Below are positions 18,217-27,809 of a stretch of 64,000 nt of DNA, in pieces. The notes beneath the pieces are model-generated. The model searched no databases and was not told where the DNA came from. It saw only the letters and a program-made list of their open reading frames with translations. Position 1 is the first letter of the stretch. Each line of letters opens with the position of its first letter. This stretch comes from Nocardiopsis sp. N85 (GTDB lineage: Bacteria > Actinomycetota > Actinomycetes > Streptosporangiales > Streptosporangiaceae). The translations under genes and the position numbers were made by a program. Where the stretch lies: NCBI RefSeq assembly GCF_028882275.1, contig NZ_JARBUT010000004.1, positions 186,001 through 250,000 of the forward strand, in the 5' to 3' direction.

Positions 18217-20532
18217 TTATTTTTGGACTGCTTCGTCGGTCCATTGCGCCAGCACGCGCTTACTAATGCGTGTATCCGGATGGTCCGCACCGAGAACCCG
18301 CTCCTGGTCAAGGGTGAGCACTCGGAGAAGCACGTTGGCCTCGTTTCGATTACCAGATTCATAGGTACACCTGGCGAGGTTGCTGCGTGTGTTTAGGGTG
18401 GATGGATGGTCGGATCCTAGGACACGGAGCTGGTCGGTGAGGAGTTCCTGGTAACCAGCAGCGGCCTTGGCTGCGTCCCCTGCTCGGCCCCACCAGCCAG
18501 CGAGGTTATTGCGTGCTGTGAGGGTGGACGGGTGGTCGGGTCCTAGGACGCGGAGTTGGTCGGTGAGGAGTTCTTGATAGGCGGTGGCCGCTCCGACCGG
18601 GTCTCCGGCCTGCCCCCGCATATGGGCCAGGTCGCTGCGTGTGGTGAAGGTGTACGGGTGGTCAGGCCCTAGGACGCGGAGTTGGTCGGTGAGGAGTTCT
18701 TGATAGGCGGTGGCCGCTTCGGCAGGATCTCCGGCCTCACCGCGCCAACGAGCGAGGTCGTTGCGGGTAGCGAGGGTATGAGGATCGTCGGGGCCCAGAA
18801 TCCGCAGTCGATCATTGAGCAACTCTTCAAAGGCGGCAGCGGCACCGACCGGGTCCCCTGCCTCGCCTCGCCAACGCGCGAGGTTATGACGGTTTATCAG
18901 GGTGCGACGGTGGTCAGGTCCCAGGACACGCTGAGTATCAACGAGAAGCTCCTCAAAAGCGGTGACTGCCCCTGTCACGTCCCCGGCCCGGCCACGCCAG
19001 GTAGCTAGATTACTCCTCGCAGCGAGTGAGTCGGAGTGGTGGAGGCCCAGATGTTTGTGGGAGGCCTCGACCATGTGCTGCCAGTACGCTACGGCTTCGC
19101 TTACACGACCGGCCTCTCCGAGACTGGTGCCCGCACGGAACAGGACCGTATGTCCATCGGGTTCCCAAAGCCAGCCGTCGCTGCGGTGTCCCTCCACCTC
19201 CTGGTGACCGCATAGGACAGCGGTGTTGTTGCGCAGCTGTTCGGCTAGGGCGATGTCGCGCTCGACATCGGGCCACACCTGAAGAAGTGCGTCCGCCAGT
19301 GAGCGCACACTGTCCCGTGTGGGACGTGTGGCGGCGTGTTCCCGAGTGGCGCGCTGGACCAATTGATGGGCTCCCAGGAGAGCGCCACCGTGGGGTGGGA
19401 CGGTGCGAATGATCAGGTTCCAACGGTGCAGGCCGGCCAGAGCGGACCGGATCTGATGTGAGGTGAACACGTTCGGGGGTGTCACATCGCCCATTTTTTC
19501 AGCGCGCTGGGCGGCCAGATATTCCAGGATCGGTGGAGAGGTGAGTATCACTTCAGGAATCCCGGCTCCGTCCAAGAGCGAGATCAGCCCCATCATGGGG
19601 CGGGCGATGCCTTGGGGGTGGAAGGTGTCGGCCCGGTTTAGGGACAGGTCCCAGGTGGCGGCGAGCGGGGTGGGGTGTGTCCAATCGGGGAACACTTGGT
19701 CCAGGGTGTTCATGCGGTCGTGGAATACCTGGAGATAGTCCTCGCAGCCCATGCCGAGCTCGGCCATGTAGGTGACGGCTTGTCCCAGGGCGAGGGGGAG
19801 GTGCCCAAGGTCGTGCGCGAGGGTGTCCAACTCCTCACATGTGTGAGGGATCTCGGCCGAGGTGAGGCCGTGGGTGAAGAAGGCGCGGGCTTCGTCTTGG
19901 GTGTAGACGTCCACGTCGATCAGGTGGCGGCCCTGCGTGGTGAGGGTGTGGTCGCGTCGGCGGGTGGTGACCAACATCCGGCCATGGGGGTGGTCGTGCG
20001 GGGGCCACAGGTCGTGCACCGTGCTTGGGTCGGCCAGGTCGTCCCAGACGATGAGCCAGCGCCGACCCTGGTGCTTGGCGGGGTCCTGGAGCCAGACCAG
20101 GAACAACTGTGCGGCGTCCTCGAGCTCGTCGGGCACGGCGGCGAAGAGGTGCCGGGCGGCCTGGGCGTAGGCGTAGGTAATCTGGTCACGGGTGGCGGCG
20201 CTGGCCCACACTAGGAGGTCGATACGGTGTTCGGAGGCGGTGGCCTCGCGCAGTGTACGGGCGTGGTGAGCGGCGAGCTGGGTCTTGCCGACCCCTCCGG
20301 TGCCAGACAGGACCTGGCGTAGAGCCGCGGTGCCGAAGCTACTCAGGGCCTGGTCGAGCTGACCGGTGACGGCGCGGTGTTGGTAGTGGGCGGCTTCCTC
20401 GGGGATGGCTCCGACACGGATCGGCCAGTCGACTTCATGGCGGGGCAGGTGGAGGTGCTGCTCGTTGACGAACGGCCCGTGGAAGTCGCTGCCTCGGTAG
20501 TCGTTGTGATTGCCCTCGTAGGAAGCGCTCAT
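18217..20532 (-). CDS. NB-ARC/TPR NLR-like protein with N-terminal amyloid-like motif
   Basis: The 771-residue protein has a short N-terminal motif at residues 8-26 (NHNDYRGSDFHGPFVNEQH), an NB-ARC ATPase (P-loop GTGGVGKT at 77-84, WLIVWDD Walker B, MLVTTRRRDHTL sensor region, GHLPLALGQA) and a C-terminal set of 42-residue TPR units with the signature LGPDHPxTLxxRxNLA. This is the architecture of bacterial NLRs, which oligomerise on sensing a ligand. Nearly the same N-terminal motif occurs in the C-terminus of the membrane protein encoded just upstream (4-bp overlap), as expected of amyloid-signalling NLR/effector pairs. The TPR repeats are nearly identical at DNA level, suggesting recent repeat expansion. 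Ligand unknown. Confidence 0.88.
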   Translation of the reverse strand: MSASYEGNHNDYRGSDFHGPFVNEQHLHLPRHEVDWPIRVGAIPEEAAHYQHRAVTGQLDQALSSFGTAALRQVLSGTGGVGKTQLAAHHARTLREATASEHRIDLLVWASAATRDQITYAYAQAARHLFAAVPDELEDAAQLFLVWLQDPAKHQGRRWLIVWDDLADPSTVHDLWPPHDHPHGRMLVTTRRRDHTLTTQGRHLIDVDVYTQDEARAFFTHGLTSAEIPHTCEELDTLAHDLGHLPLALGQAVTYMAELGMGCEDYLQVFHDRMNTLDQVFPDWTHPTPLAATWDLSLNRADTFHPQGIARPMMGLISLLDGAGIPEVILTSPPILEYLAAQRAEKMGDVTPPNVFTSHQIRSALAGLHRWNLIIRTVPPHGGALLGAHQLVQRATREHAATRPTRDSVRSLADALLQVWPDVERDIALAEQLRNNTAVLCGHQEVEGHRSDGWLWEPDGHTVLFRAGTSLGEAGRVSEAVAYWQHMVEASHKHLGLHHSDSLAARSNLATWRGRAGDVTGAVTAFEELLVDTQRVLGPDHRRTLINRHNLARWRGEAGDPVGAAAAFEELLNDRLRILGPDDPHTLATRNDLARWRGEAGDPAEAATAYQELLTDQLRVLGPDHPYTFTTRSDLAHMRGQAGDPVGAATAYQELLTDQLRVLGPDHPSTLTARNNLAGWWGRAGDAAKAAAGYQELLTDQLRVLGSDHPSTLNTRSNLARCTYESGNRNEANVLLRVLTLDQERVLGADHPDTRISKRVLAQWTDEAVQK

Positions 20533-20954
20533 CGGTCCGAGTCCGGGTTCTCGTCGGATGTAGAGCGGTGTTTGTGTTGTTCGTTGACGAACGGCCCGTG
20601 GAACGTGCCGCCGCGGAAGTCGTTGTGGTTGCCGCCGTAGGTGGGCTTGTCCACGTGTACGTCGCGTCCCTGGATGACGGTGCTTTCTCCGGAGACGTCT
20701 CCGTTCACGGTGTTGGCCACACTGCTTTCACCCTGGCCTGGTGATGCGGGTGGCGGGGAGGACGTCTTGGAGGGTGCGGCCCAGGTGATCGCGGTGGCCA
20801 CCAGCCACAGGGTTGCGGTGATGCTCGCAGCCCAAGCGGCAGCTTCCCACCCGTCGCGTGTGGTGGGGCCGCCTCCGAACCACAGTCCTGCCACCAAGGC
20901 TGCGGGGATCGCGATGGTTGCGATCCCGGCCCAGATCCACCGTGCCTTGTTCAT
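20529..20954 (-). CDS. Two-helix membrane protein with shared amyloid-like motif
   Basis: The 141-residue protein has two membrane helices (about residues 7-26 and 36-59), a Pro/Ser linker, then two Gly/Asn-rich motifs: NTVNGDVSGESTVIQGRDVH (81-100, with a RHIM-like VIQG core) and NHNDFRGGTFHGPFVNEQH (109-127). The second matches the N-terminal motif of the NLR translated directly after it. In known bacterial amyloid signalling (BASS) pairs, the NLR nucleates folding of the same motif in an effector, here presumably a membrane-disrupting one. Function is inferred from motif sharing, order and membrane helices. Confidence 0.8.
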   Translation of the reverse strand: MNKARWIWAGIATIAIPAALVAGLWFGGGPTTRDGWEAAAWAASITATLWLVATAITWAAPSKTSSPPPASPGQGESSVANTVNGDVSGESTVIQGRDVHVDKPTYGGNHNDFRGGTFHGPFVNEQHKHRSTSDENPDSDR

Positions 20955-21179
20955 ACCATCTGATTGTGGCGTATGAAACCCGAGGGCGTAAGAGGTTCGG
21001 GTGGATCGGCCGGTACCGATCGGCGGGTAGCGGACTGCGTGAAGTTTCGAATGCCAGCGGGGCGACGCAGTCCCTGATAGCAGGTCGGTTGAATCACTTC
21101 GGCTGTCTGGGCTGTACTCCTGAGGCCATCAACCGATCGGATCAAAGGTTCGATGGGGCGTTGAGTGGTATCGATGTCA

Positions 21180-24100
21180 CTACGCCTCATCCTGGAACCA
21201 GTGGTTTGCGGATGCGACATCGGCCAGTGGTTTCTTCTTTGAGGACTTTTGGGTGGAAATTCTGTCAATGGCTATTTGGACAAGATCGGCTGGCCATTTC
21301 TCTGGCTCTTCAAGTACTTTTCCAGCAATGGTAATTGTCATAGTGGAAAGTGTTGAACTGTTTGCCCAGCCTCCTGGCGGCAAGGATCGCCGGGCATCTT
21401 TGAATTCGTCAAGCTTGATCTTGCGTTTGGTGTGAGCGGCAGAAACGGCTTCTCGGCCATCGACAATTCCGGCCTGAAAAAGATCGTGGATTTTTGACTC
21501 AAGATGAGGAGAAATGCGCTCTCGTGTTGAGTCTGTTCCAACGATTCGTATAAGCCACAACGTCCGTCCTGAGAAGTCTACCTGCCTTAGTCGGAGTGCC
21601 TCCTGTAGACCGAGCGGTCGGACGCGTCGCGCAGCTACATCTTTTCGCAGTGCCTGCTCAACTACTCGGTAGCGCTTTGGGGTGAGTTGGATGACGAGCT
21701 TATCCAGAGAGCTTGCAAGCTCAACGATGACGTTTGTGCGTGCTGTCTCGAGAAATGCGATGATGCTGAGCATGTGGTTCCGGGGAGTGTCAGCAGCCTC
21801 AAGCTGGTTTTTCCACCATGTCACATTGCTGCGGTTAGTGCGGAAAGCGGTCTCCGTGCTTGTGGCGGTAGCAAGCGCGGAGCCCTGAGGCCCAGAGAGC
21901 GCTGAAAGGGCTGAGACGTCGACGTTTGCTGGGATCGCTGAGACTGCGCGTTGCAGGATCCAGCCGGTCCCCCAGGCTTCGGCGATCGCGAGCAACTGAG
22001 TTTTCCAGTCATCGAAGGATGATGGGTCAAACGAGCCGTCGGCGAGTGCAGCTGTCCCTTTCTGGGCTCGAGTGGCGATGGCGCTACTCGCTCTATAAGC
22101 GGATTGACTGATCCCCGGTGTTGATTCGGTTGGAGTTATCCGTCGACGAGTACCTAGTACGGCAGTAACCGCGCTTCGGATCACTATGGCGAGGTCAGAT
22201 TCGATGGTTGGAAGCTCGATATCTTCAACAGCGCCATCGTTAAGGTCGTCGTGTATAGCTTTGAGTAGATCTTCGTCGATTCCGTCGTAACCACCGTGCA
22301 GAAGAAGAGCGGCATTCCAATCCGCTTCAGGGGAGATGGCCTTGAGCGCTGAGCGCAGCTGGGAGGTCTGCTCAACGTTGAGGGAACCCAATACACGGAG
22401 CATCGACGCTGTCTGAAGCCACTCCGTAGTTGACTCGAAGCGTTCCCACCACCAGCTTGCAAGGTCATTGTTAAGAGCGGCATGCTCAGCGAGGCTAGCA
22501 GCGGTGGCTGCACGAATCTCAGCAGACTCGCTCCCCTCGAGGCGAGTTTTCAGGTGAGCGATTGCCTGGGCGCGGCCTGCGCGTTCTCCCAGCCGCAATG
22601 GTGTTCCGGCAGCGTCGAGGGCGCCATCTTCTGCGAGCACTACACCGGGGCCTTCAAAAACGATATCAACGATGTCGCGGATTGATGATCCGGTAAGGCC
22701 GTCGTAGATACGGTCGTTGAGCACTAGGACAGCCATCGAACGGACCAGTGGATGAGGTGAAACTCGTTTCTCAACTGCGCGAAAGTTGTCCTTGAGTGCG
22801 CGAATCTCACCCTTGGTCAGCATGCCGATATAGAATCGGCAAACGTTCGCCCAATAGGGGCGCTCGAGGAGCGCGTTCAAACCATCATCCCTCGAGTTCC
22901 CCACTCCTTTCGCGGTGAGGTTGTCAAAGATGTAGAGGGCTGCGAAGTATTCACGCAGCGACTGTACCTCGAATTCAAATGCATCGTCGCGTTCAACAAG
23001 GCAGAGTACCCGGCTCGTGATTGCAGAGTACAACTCCTCCGCAAGTTTCAGTTCTTCGATGTGTCCGACGAGATGATTTCGGAGGAGTTGGCGAAGTTCA
23101 TTTCGGGTGATTGATCCAGAACTTTGTCCCTGCTCCGCTTTTGCCTGAAGATACCAACCGAGATATGCGTGGGTGTCCTCGATGACACGGCGTTGGTCCG
23201 CGAGCATGGGTTCCTTATCCTCGGTTTGCTCGCGATCTAGGAAAGTTTTTAGGTACTCAGCGTAGAGTTCAGTGCGTTGTTGTGGAAGGAGCTGCCTCCG
23301 ATGGAGTAGGTGCAGCAAGATGGCAAGCTGCATCGGATACGAGGCCAGTTCGCTGATGTGGGGTACGTGCTGATTATCCATGAAGGCAGTCTGTAGCCTT
23401 TCGGCAGAATCCTTCGTGAGATCGGAAACGTTCACCCAGCGCTGGAGGTATTGAAGTCGAAGGCCTTGCGTAAGCCGTTGCAAGTGAAGAACAGGAAATG
23501 CGTTTGTACCTGTTAGAGGCTGTAGCGAACTACCCGGACGTGTGGCAACGAGGATGACGAGATTAGCTGCATCGGCGCTGAGCCGCCCGTTGACGCGCGC
23601 GATTTCTTCTGTGACACGAGCTCGTTCCTGCAGGCTTGCTACCTCATCGAGGCCGTCGAGCGCTAGCAGTACTGGCTCTGTGGCCATAAGGACTGCAAAA
23701 TCTCGTGCCTCGAAGTCATGCGCCCCAATGTGTCGGCGAATGTCATTGACGATGTACTCTTCGATGCTGCGCCATTTTTCATCATTCCTGTTGTTTCTCT
23801 TTGGTCGTTTCTTGTTTGGTCGACTTGATGATTTTTCGGTCGCCCACTGCGCATACCTTCGTAGGTCGACTCGGATCGGGAAGCGTGCTGTCGATGTCTC
23901 CCCGGTGGGGTCAGATTTTCCGGCGGTGTAGGTTTCTCGATTTAGGAGCCGAGCTCGATGAAACTGGCACACATACTGAAGCACTGTCGATTTACCCTGT
24001 CCTGGACCGCCAACCAGGATCGCATTTCCTGACCAATCGGGGTGAAGAAGCGCCTGCGTTGCTCCCGTCACAACGAAACCCGATGCAGCTTCAATATCAG

Positions 24101-24641
24101 AGGTATCACCTGGTGCTGACTCTGCGATTTGCGTGATTAGTGCCGCCAAAGGGGAACCATCGCGGCGGCAGCCTACAGGCACGTCCACGAACATCGAGTC
24201 TACGGACGGGCCGCGCAGATCTGCTTGCTGGAACTGGACTGTGTTCTCAGCTTCATAGCGATCCCCGAGATACGCTCGGAGAGTCGATTGTAGTTCACTT
24301 CGCCTCTGCTGCTGCCGCTCATGGTCTTTCTTGAACTTGAGCAAGTCCTCGACGGTATGACCAGCTCCCCCGTTTGCGTCAATCAACGTGTGGTGGGTGG
24401 AGCACATGAGCACGAGGTTCTCGTAGCTATCGATCTTGCCCTTCGGGTAGGTCGCGTCGTATCGCGGCCCTCCGGCGCTCTGCGCCCGGATGTGGGCTTC
24501 TTCGCCGACGATGACGACTTGTACCTCGCCTGAGCTCACGTTGGCAACATCGAGAGTGAGTGACTGCAGGCAGCCAGGGAAAGCGCATTGATTGCGTGCG
24601 CGGCCCCAGAGCATCTTGCGGGTACGCTCCGTGATCGACAT
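21180..24641 (-). CDS. HNH nuclease-NACHT ATPase fusion
   Basis: The 1153-residue protein begins with an HNH domain (residues 1-115): CAFPGC, EEAHIRAQSAGG (His50), YENLVLMCSTHHTLID (Asn75, His84). A NACHT-type STAND ATPase follows: P-loop VGGPGQGKST (210-219), LLALDGLDEVA Walker B (about 320-330), VATRPGSS sensor and a winged-helix region with FEFEVQSLREYFAALYI, the NACHT hallmark. The last 500 residues are a helical repeat sensor. Fusions of a nuclease to NACHT are known anti-phage NLRs (bNACHT/Avs-like), killing by DNA cleavage after sensing. Its lower GC and rarer codons compared with flanking genes suggest transfer. It is a single-gene unit. Confidence 0.88.
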   Translation of the reverse strand: MSITERTRKMLWGRARNQCAFPGCLQSLTLDVANVSSGEVQVVIVGEEAHIRAQSAGGPRYDATYPKGKIDSYENLVLMCSTHHTLIDANGGAGHTVEDLLKFKKDHERQQQRRSELQSTLRAYLGDRYEAENTVQFQQADLRGPSVDSMFVDVPVGCRRDGSPLAALITQIAESAPGDTSDIEAASGFVVTGATQALLHPDWSGNAILVGGPGQGKSTVLQYVCQFHRARLLNRETYTAGKSDPTGETSTARFPIRVDLRRYAQWATEKSSSRPNKKRPKRNNRNDEKWRSIEEYIVNDIRRHIGAHDFEARDFAVLMATEPVLLALDGLDEVASLQERARVTEEIARVNGRLSADAANLVILVATRPGSSLQPLTGTNAFPVLHLQRLTQGLRLQYLQRWVNVSDLTKDSAERLQTAFMDNQHVPHISELASYPMQLAILLHLLHRRQLLPQQRTELYAEYLKTFLDREQTEDKEPMLADQRRVIEDTHAYLGWYLQAKAEQGQSSGSITRNELRQLLRNHLVGHIEELKLAEELYSAITSRVLCLVERDDAFEFEVQSLREYFAALYIFDNLTAKGVGNSRDDGLNALLERPYWANVCRFYIGMLTKGEIRALKDNFRAVEKRVSPHPLVRSMAVLVLNDRIYDGLTGSSIRDIVDIVFEGPGVVLAEDGALDAAGTPLRLGERAGRAQAIAHLKTRLEGSESAEIRAATAASLAEHAALNNDLASWWWERFESTTEWLQTASMLRVLGSLNVEQTSQLRSALKAISPEADWNAALLLHGGYDGIDEDLLKAIHDDLNDGAVEDIELPTIESDLAIVIRSAVTAVLGTRRRITPTESTPGISQSAYRASSAIATRAQKGTAALADGSFDPSSFDDWKTQLLAIAEAWGTGWILQRAVSAIPANVDVSALSALSGPQGSALATATSTETAFRTNRSNVTWWKNQLEAADTPRNHMLSIIAFLETARTNVIVELASSLDKLVIQLTPKRYRVVEQALRKDVAARRVRPLGLQEALRLRQVDFSGRTLWLIRIVGTDSTRERISPHLESKIHDLFQAGIVDGREAVSAAHTKRKIKLDEFKDARRSLPPGGWANSSTLSTMTITIAGKVLEEPEKWPADLVQIAIDRISTQKSSKKKPLADVASANHWFQDEA

Positions 24642-25614
24642 GGCTCTCCTGGGATCGAAGGTGTTCCCATCTTCCCAGATGTGGCGGACAGTCCTTCTCG
24701 GAATACCGCAAACGGTGAGAACTTCGGAAGGCTTACAGGACAGTGACGGCAGCGACGATTGGGGAACTGACCGTCAGGGGCAGGTGTGCCCTGTGTCTGG
24801 GCAGCTGACGGCCTAGGTGAGGGCGGGTATTGGGCGCGGGCGCGGCCTCGCAGGGCCGTATGCGGCCGATGGGCAACCGGGCGTGTTGTCCCACGCGGCG
24901 ACGTCGGGGCGGCTGTGGGGCGTTGGTGGGCGGACAGGGACGCCCTGGGCCGGGTCCGTACGGTCATGGGACGGCAAAGTGTTCGGGAGGCGGGTGCCCT
25001 GCCTGTACTGACCTTGTACCGGGGAGCACGCATGGAGCACTACGGGCTCCGGAACGCGGCGAGGACCCCTTGCGAGGTCCTCGTGAACCCCCTGTGACCT
25101 GGGGTTTTGTGGCGCACCCGGCAGGATTCGAACCTGCGGCCATCGGATTAGAAGTCCGGCGCTTTACTGTCCTTTAGGGTTATTCAGTGTCATCCTGTCC
25201 CGCCCTGTCCGATTCATGGTGCTGTTTGGTGTTGATGAGTGTCACTCCGTGCCGTTCCGGTCCAAAACTGCGGAGCACGAACGGAGCACGCACAACCTAT
25301 CGGCGGCATCCGATGGCACCTCGCGAGCGTCGTTGCTGCGGCTGCATTGCCTCATCACCTGACATAAGAAAGCTGCCGCCACAGCACAGGAGATGCTGCC
25401 CAGCGGGACAGGTGCAGCTTTCGCACGACCGGGTAGCGCTTGCAGGGGCGCCCGGTTACCCTGAAATGACCGATCCGGGTTGTCGGCTGTACCGACAGCA
25501 CCAGCGGCCCCTTCGTCTTCCCTTCGCCCGGGGGTTCGGCCGTACCGCGCCCACCAGCGAAGTCCGTACTTCGGCGTGTCCACGCGCCCTCTCCGCATAC
25601 CCCAGGGGTCGGTT
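24642..25614. other. Non-coding island boundary
   Basis: About 970 bp without a convincing gene. It holds the promoter of the HNH-NACHT gene at its left end, the tRNA-derived repeat at 25112-25154 and a block at about 25255-25330 also present near 4605-4680. Open frames here lack ribosome-binding sites and domain signals. Confidence 0.5.
25112..25154 (-). repeat. att: Second attachment-site fragment of tRNA-Arg
   Basis: Same 3'-tRNA segment as at 4481-4523 with one mismatch, again in minus orientation and again preceded by TGGGGTTTT. The anticodon stem extends a little further here (TCCGG), but there is no D-arm or 5' acceptor strand, so it is not a whole tRNA. It marks the right end of the 4.5-25.1 kb unit. 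Confidence 0.75.
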
Positions 25615-27024
25615 ATGGCTGAACTCAGCTCTTCTTCGTATTTCCCTCAGGATTTCCTCTGCGAGCACGCACGCTCCAAACACCGCGTACTCGCTCGCCT
25701 GTCCCACGACCGAGGCCCGGACCAGCTCCAGGCCGTTCTCACCTGTGGGAGCCCGTTGCTCGCGCAACGTATCGCGAGGCTGCTCACCACGATCGCTGAA
25801 GAGGGCCTGGGGACGGGGACAACAGCACGAGCCACCGCGCTCGCTGCCGACCTTCCCGACGCACCGGCCGCCTCGCTCCGGAAGGTCGTGGAGCACCTCC
25901 AGTCAGGGGTATGGCCCACACCGGAAACCACCTCCGTCTCCTGGGAGGAGGTTTTTGCGAGGGACCCTGCAGATCACGAGGAGGAGAACGACGAGCACAC
26001 CATGCCCCAGGCCCGGCTCAGTGACCTGACCGCACCAGTGGTCCGTGTCGTCCAGTTGCGGGAGTTCTACGTGCACGACAAGGAACGGCTTCACCGGGCC
26101 GCTCGTGCCCGCGGCTTCGAACCCGCCCCGGAAACCGAACGCCCCAACCACGATCCGGAGGACCTCGTCGGTGCGGTCATGCACCTGGCCGACCCCCTCG
26201 ACCCTGTTCCCGGGGCCGGCACGATCGCCGAGGAGTCCTCCGCCAAGTGGCTCCGAGTGGATCACGGAGACGAAGTCATCGACTGGTCGTCCCAGACCAT
26301 CAAGGAGACCTTCCACAGCGGAGCCCGGCTCCGTCGAGGGCCCGATCCCGTCCACACGAGGGAGACCCAATGGGGCACTCTCCCTGACTTCGCGCAGCTT
26401 TTCCCCCTGCCCGACGGGGGCTGCGACTGCAACAAGGTGGACTGCCCCGACTGCGAATCTTGGACGCTGACTCCGCGCACAGCCGACATCCTTTACTCCG
26501 CACTCAGCATGATGGCGGACGAGGCTTACGACGACGTGAAGAACGGAGACCGGCCCGTCACCGGAAAGGACGATGCATGGATGTTCTTCGACACCCTTCC
26601 CCGGGTCACATGGCAGATGCCGGTCCAGTGGCGTCGCCTCATGGCCAGGGCCTGTGATGACCTGGCAGGGGATCTCGCGGCAGGTCGAGAGCCCCGCCCA
26701 CGATGCCGCGCCGAGGAAGTCGCGCTGTTCCTCGCACTGGAGAGCGAGGCGCAGGTCCACTTGGAGATGACCCAAGACCGGGAGGACGCGGACCACGAAG
26801 CGCTGCCCGAACATCGGGACGACTACACGTGGGATTTCTGCCTGGACATCCTGTTCGAGGACCACGATGTGATGCTGCTGTTCGATCCCAGGTTCGACGG
26901 TGTTGAAGATCCCGGCTCTGAGCTGAACCGGATCCAGGCGATGGGGGACATGCGTCCGCAGAGCTGGTTCGAGAACTTTGGAAGCCAGGATCCGCGTGAC
27001 CTCGACCGAGGATTCCGCCGCTGA
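25615..27024 (+). CDS. Large acidic protein, unknown function
   Basis: From ATG 25615 the product has 469 residues. It is rich in Asp/Glu, with helices at the N-terminus (LAQRIARLLTTIAEEG), a central region ending in a CDCNKVDCPDCESW cluster (four Cys, possible metal site) and an acidic C-terminus with DILFEDHDVMLLFDPRFDG. I recognise no family. It lies alone between the island boundary and the CRISPR leader. An upstream in-frame start exists at 25480 but has no ribosome-binding site. Confidence 0.65.
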   Translation: MAELSSSSYFPQDFLCEHARSKHRVLARLSHDRGPDQLQAVLTCGSPLLAQRIARLLTTIAEEGLGTGTTARATALAADLPDAPAASLRKVVEHLQSGVWPTPETTSVSWEEVFARDPADHEEENDEHTMPQARLSDLTAPVVRVVQLREFYVHDKERLHRAARARGFEPAPETERPNHDPEDLVGAVMHLADPLDPVPGAGTIAEESSAKWLRVDHGDEVIDWSSQTIKETFHSGARLRRGPDPVHTRETQWGTLPDFAQLFPLPDGGCDCNKVDCPDCESWTLTPRTADILYSALSMMADEAYDDVKNGDRPVTGKDDAWMFFDTLPRVTWQMPVQWRRLMARACDDLAGDLAAGREPRPRCRAEEVALFLALESEAQVHLEMTQDREDADHEALPEHRDDYTWDFCLDILFEDHDVMLLFDPRFDGVEDPGSELNRIQAMGDMRPQSWFENFGSQDPRDLDRGFRR

Positions 27025-27150
27025 GCGGGTACAGGCGCTGAGCCCAGAGGGTCGTGGCGGGGAGTGGTTTCCAACCCTGGCTACGGGGCGGGAGAATGGT
27101 CTGTCGGAGTGGTGGTGTTGGATGGTGGGCGTGGTTGGATCCAAGGGTGT

Positions 27151-27254
27151 TTTTCAGCGCCACGCCGGGGTCGTCTGCGCTACCGGCGGATCGCTGAAAA
27201 ATCTGCTTCGAATCGATGAGCTGGGCCTGGTGTGGCCAGGGACTTTACCGTCGG
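27151..27254 (+). promoter_or_regulatory. CRISPR leader of array A
   Basis: TTTTCAGCG (27151-27159) and CGCTGAAAA (27192-27200) form an inverted repeat; the first repeat begins 54 bp later after TTTACCGTCGG. The leader of array C has the same two arms at the same 41-bp spacing, showing both arrays are read left to right and were served by the same adaptation machinery. Confidence 0.75.
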
Positions 27255-27806
27255 GTCCTCATCGCCCCTGCGAGGGGTAGCAACGGTTCATGCACGCCCT
27301 CAACGAGGGCCGCATCCCCCGTCCTCATCGCCCCTGCGAGGGGTAGCAACAAGAACTGAGTAACCCACCACACCGACGAGAGAGGCGTCCTCATCGCCCC
27401 TGCGAGGGGTAGCAACGTGAACATCTCCGCCTGCTGCGGGCGGTCTTCGGTGTCCTCATCGCCCCTGCGAGGGGTAGCAACGCGTAGCGCCACGGGTCAG
27501 TGACGAAGACGCTCATGTCCTCATCGCCCCTGCGAGGGGTAGCAACGCGACACCGAACTGCCGATCTCCCCGACCGGGTCCGGGTCCTCATCGCCCCTGC
27601 GAGGGGTAGCAACAGGACCAGGGCGCGGACCTGCGGACCGGCCCGGACGTCCTCATCGCCCCTGCGAGGGGTAGCAACATGGGAACGGGCGGCCTGGGCA
27701 AGGCCGCCTCCCGTCCTCATCGCCCCTGCGAGGGGTAGCAACGAGATACCAAGGCTCACCGGAAAACCCGCTGGGGGTCCTCATCGCCCCTGCGAGGGGT
27801 AGCAAC
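27255..27806 (+). CRISPR. CRISPR array A, 9 repeats, cut by a transposon
   Basis: Nine identical 30-nt repeats start at 27255, 27321, 27387, 27452, 27517, 27584, 27649, 27713 and 27777. They begin GTCCTCATCG, contain the palindrome CCCCTGCGAGGGG and end GTAGCAAC, which would be the 8-nt crRNA handle. Spacers are 34-37 nt. After the last repeat only AGG of the next spacer remains before the transposon end; the rest of that spacer is at 38342-38374. Confidence 0.97.
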
Positions 27807-27809
27807 AGG
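27805..27809 (+). repeat. Target-site duplication, left copy
   Basis: ACAGG directly before the transposon end. It consists of the last two bases of the CRISPR repeat and the first three of the spacer. The right copy is at 38337-38341. Confidence 0.9.
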
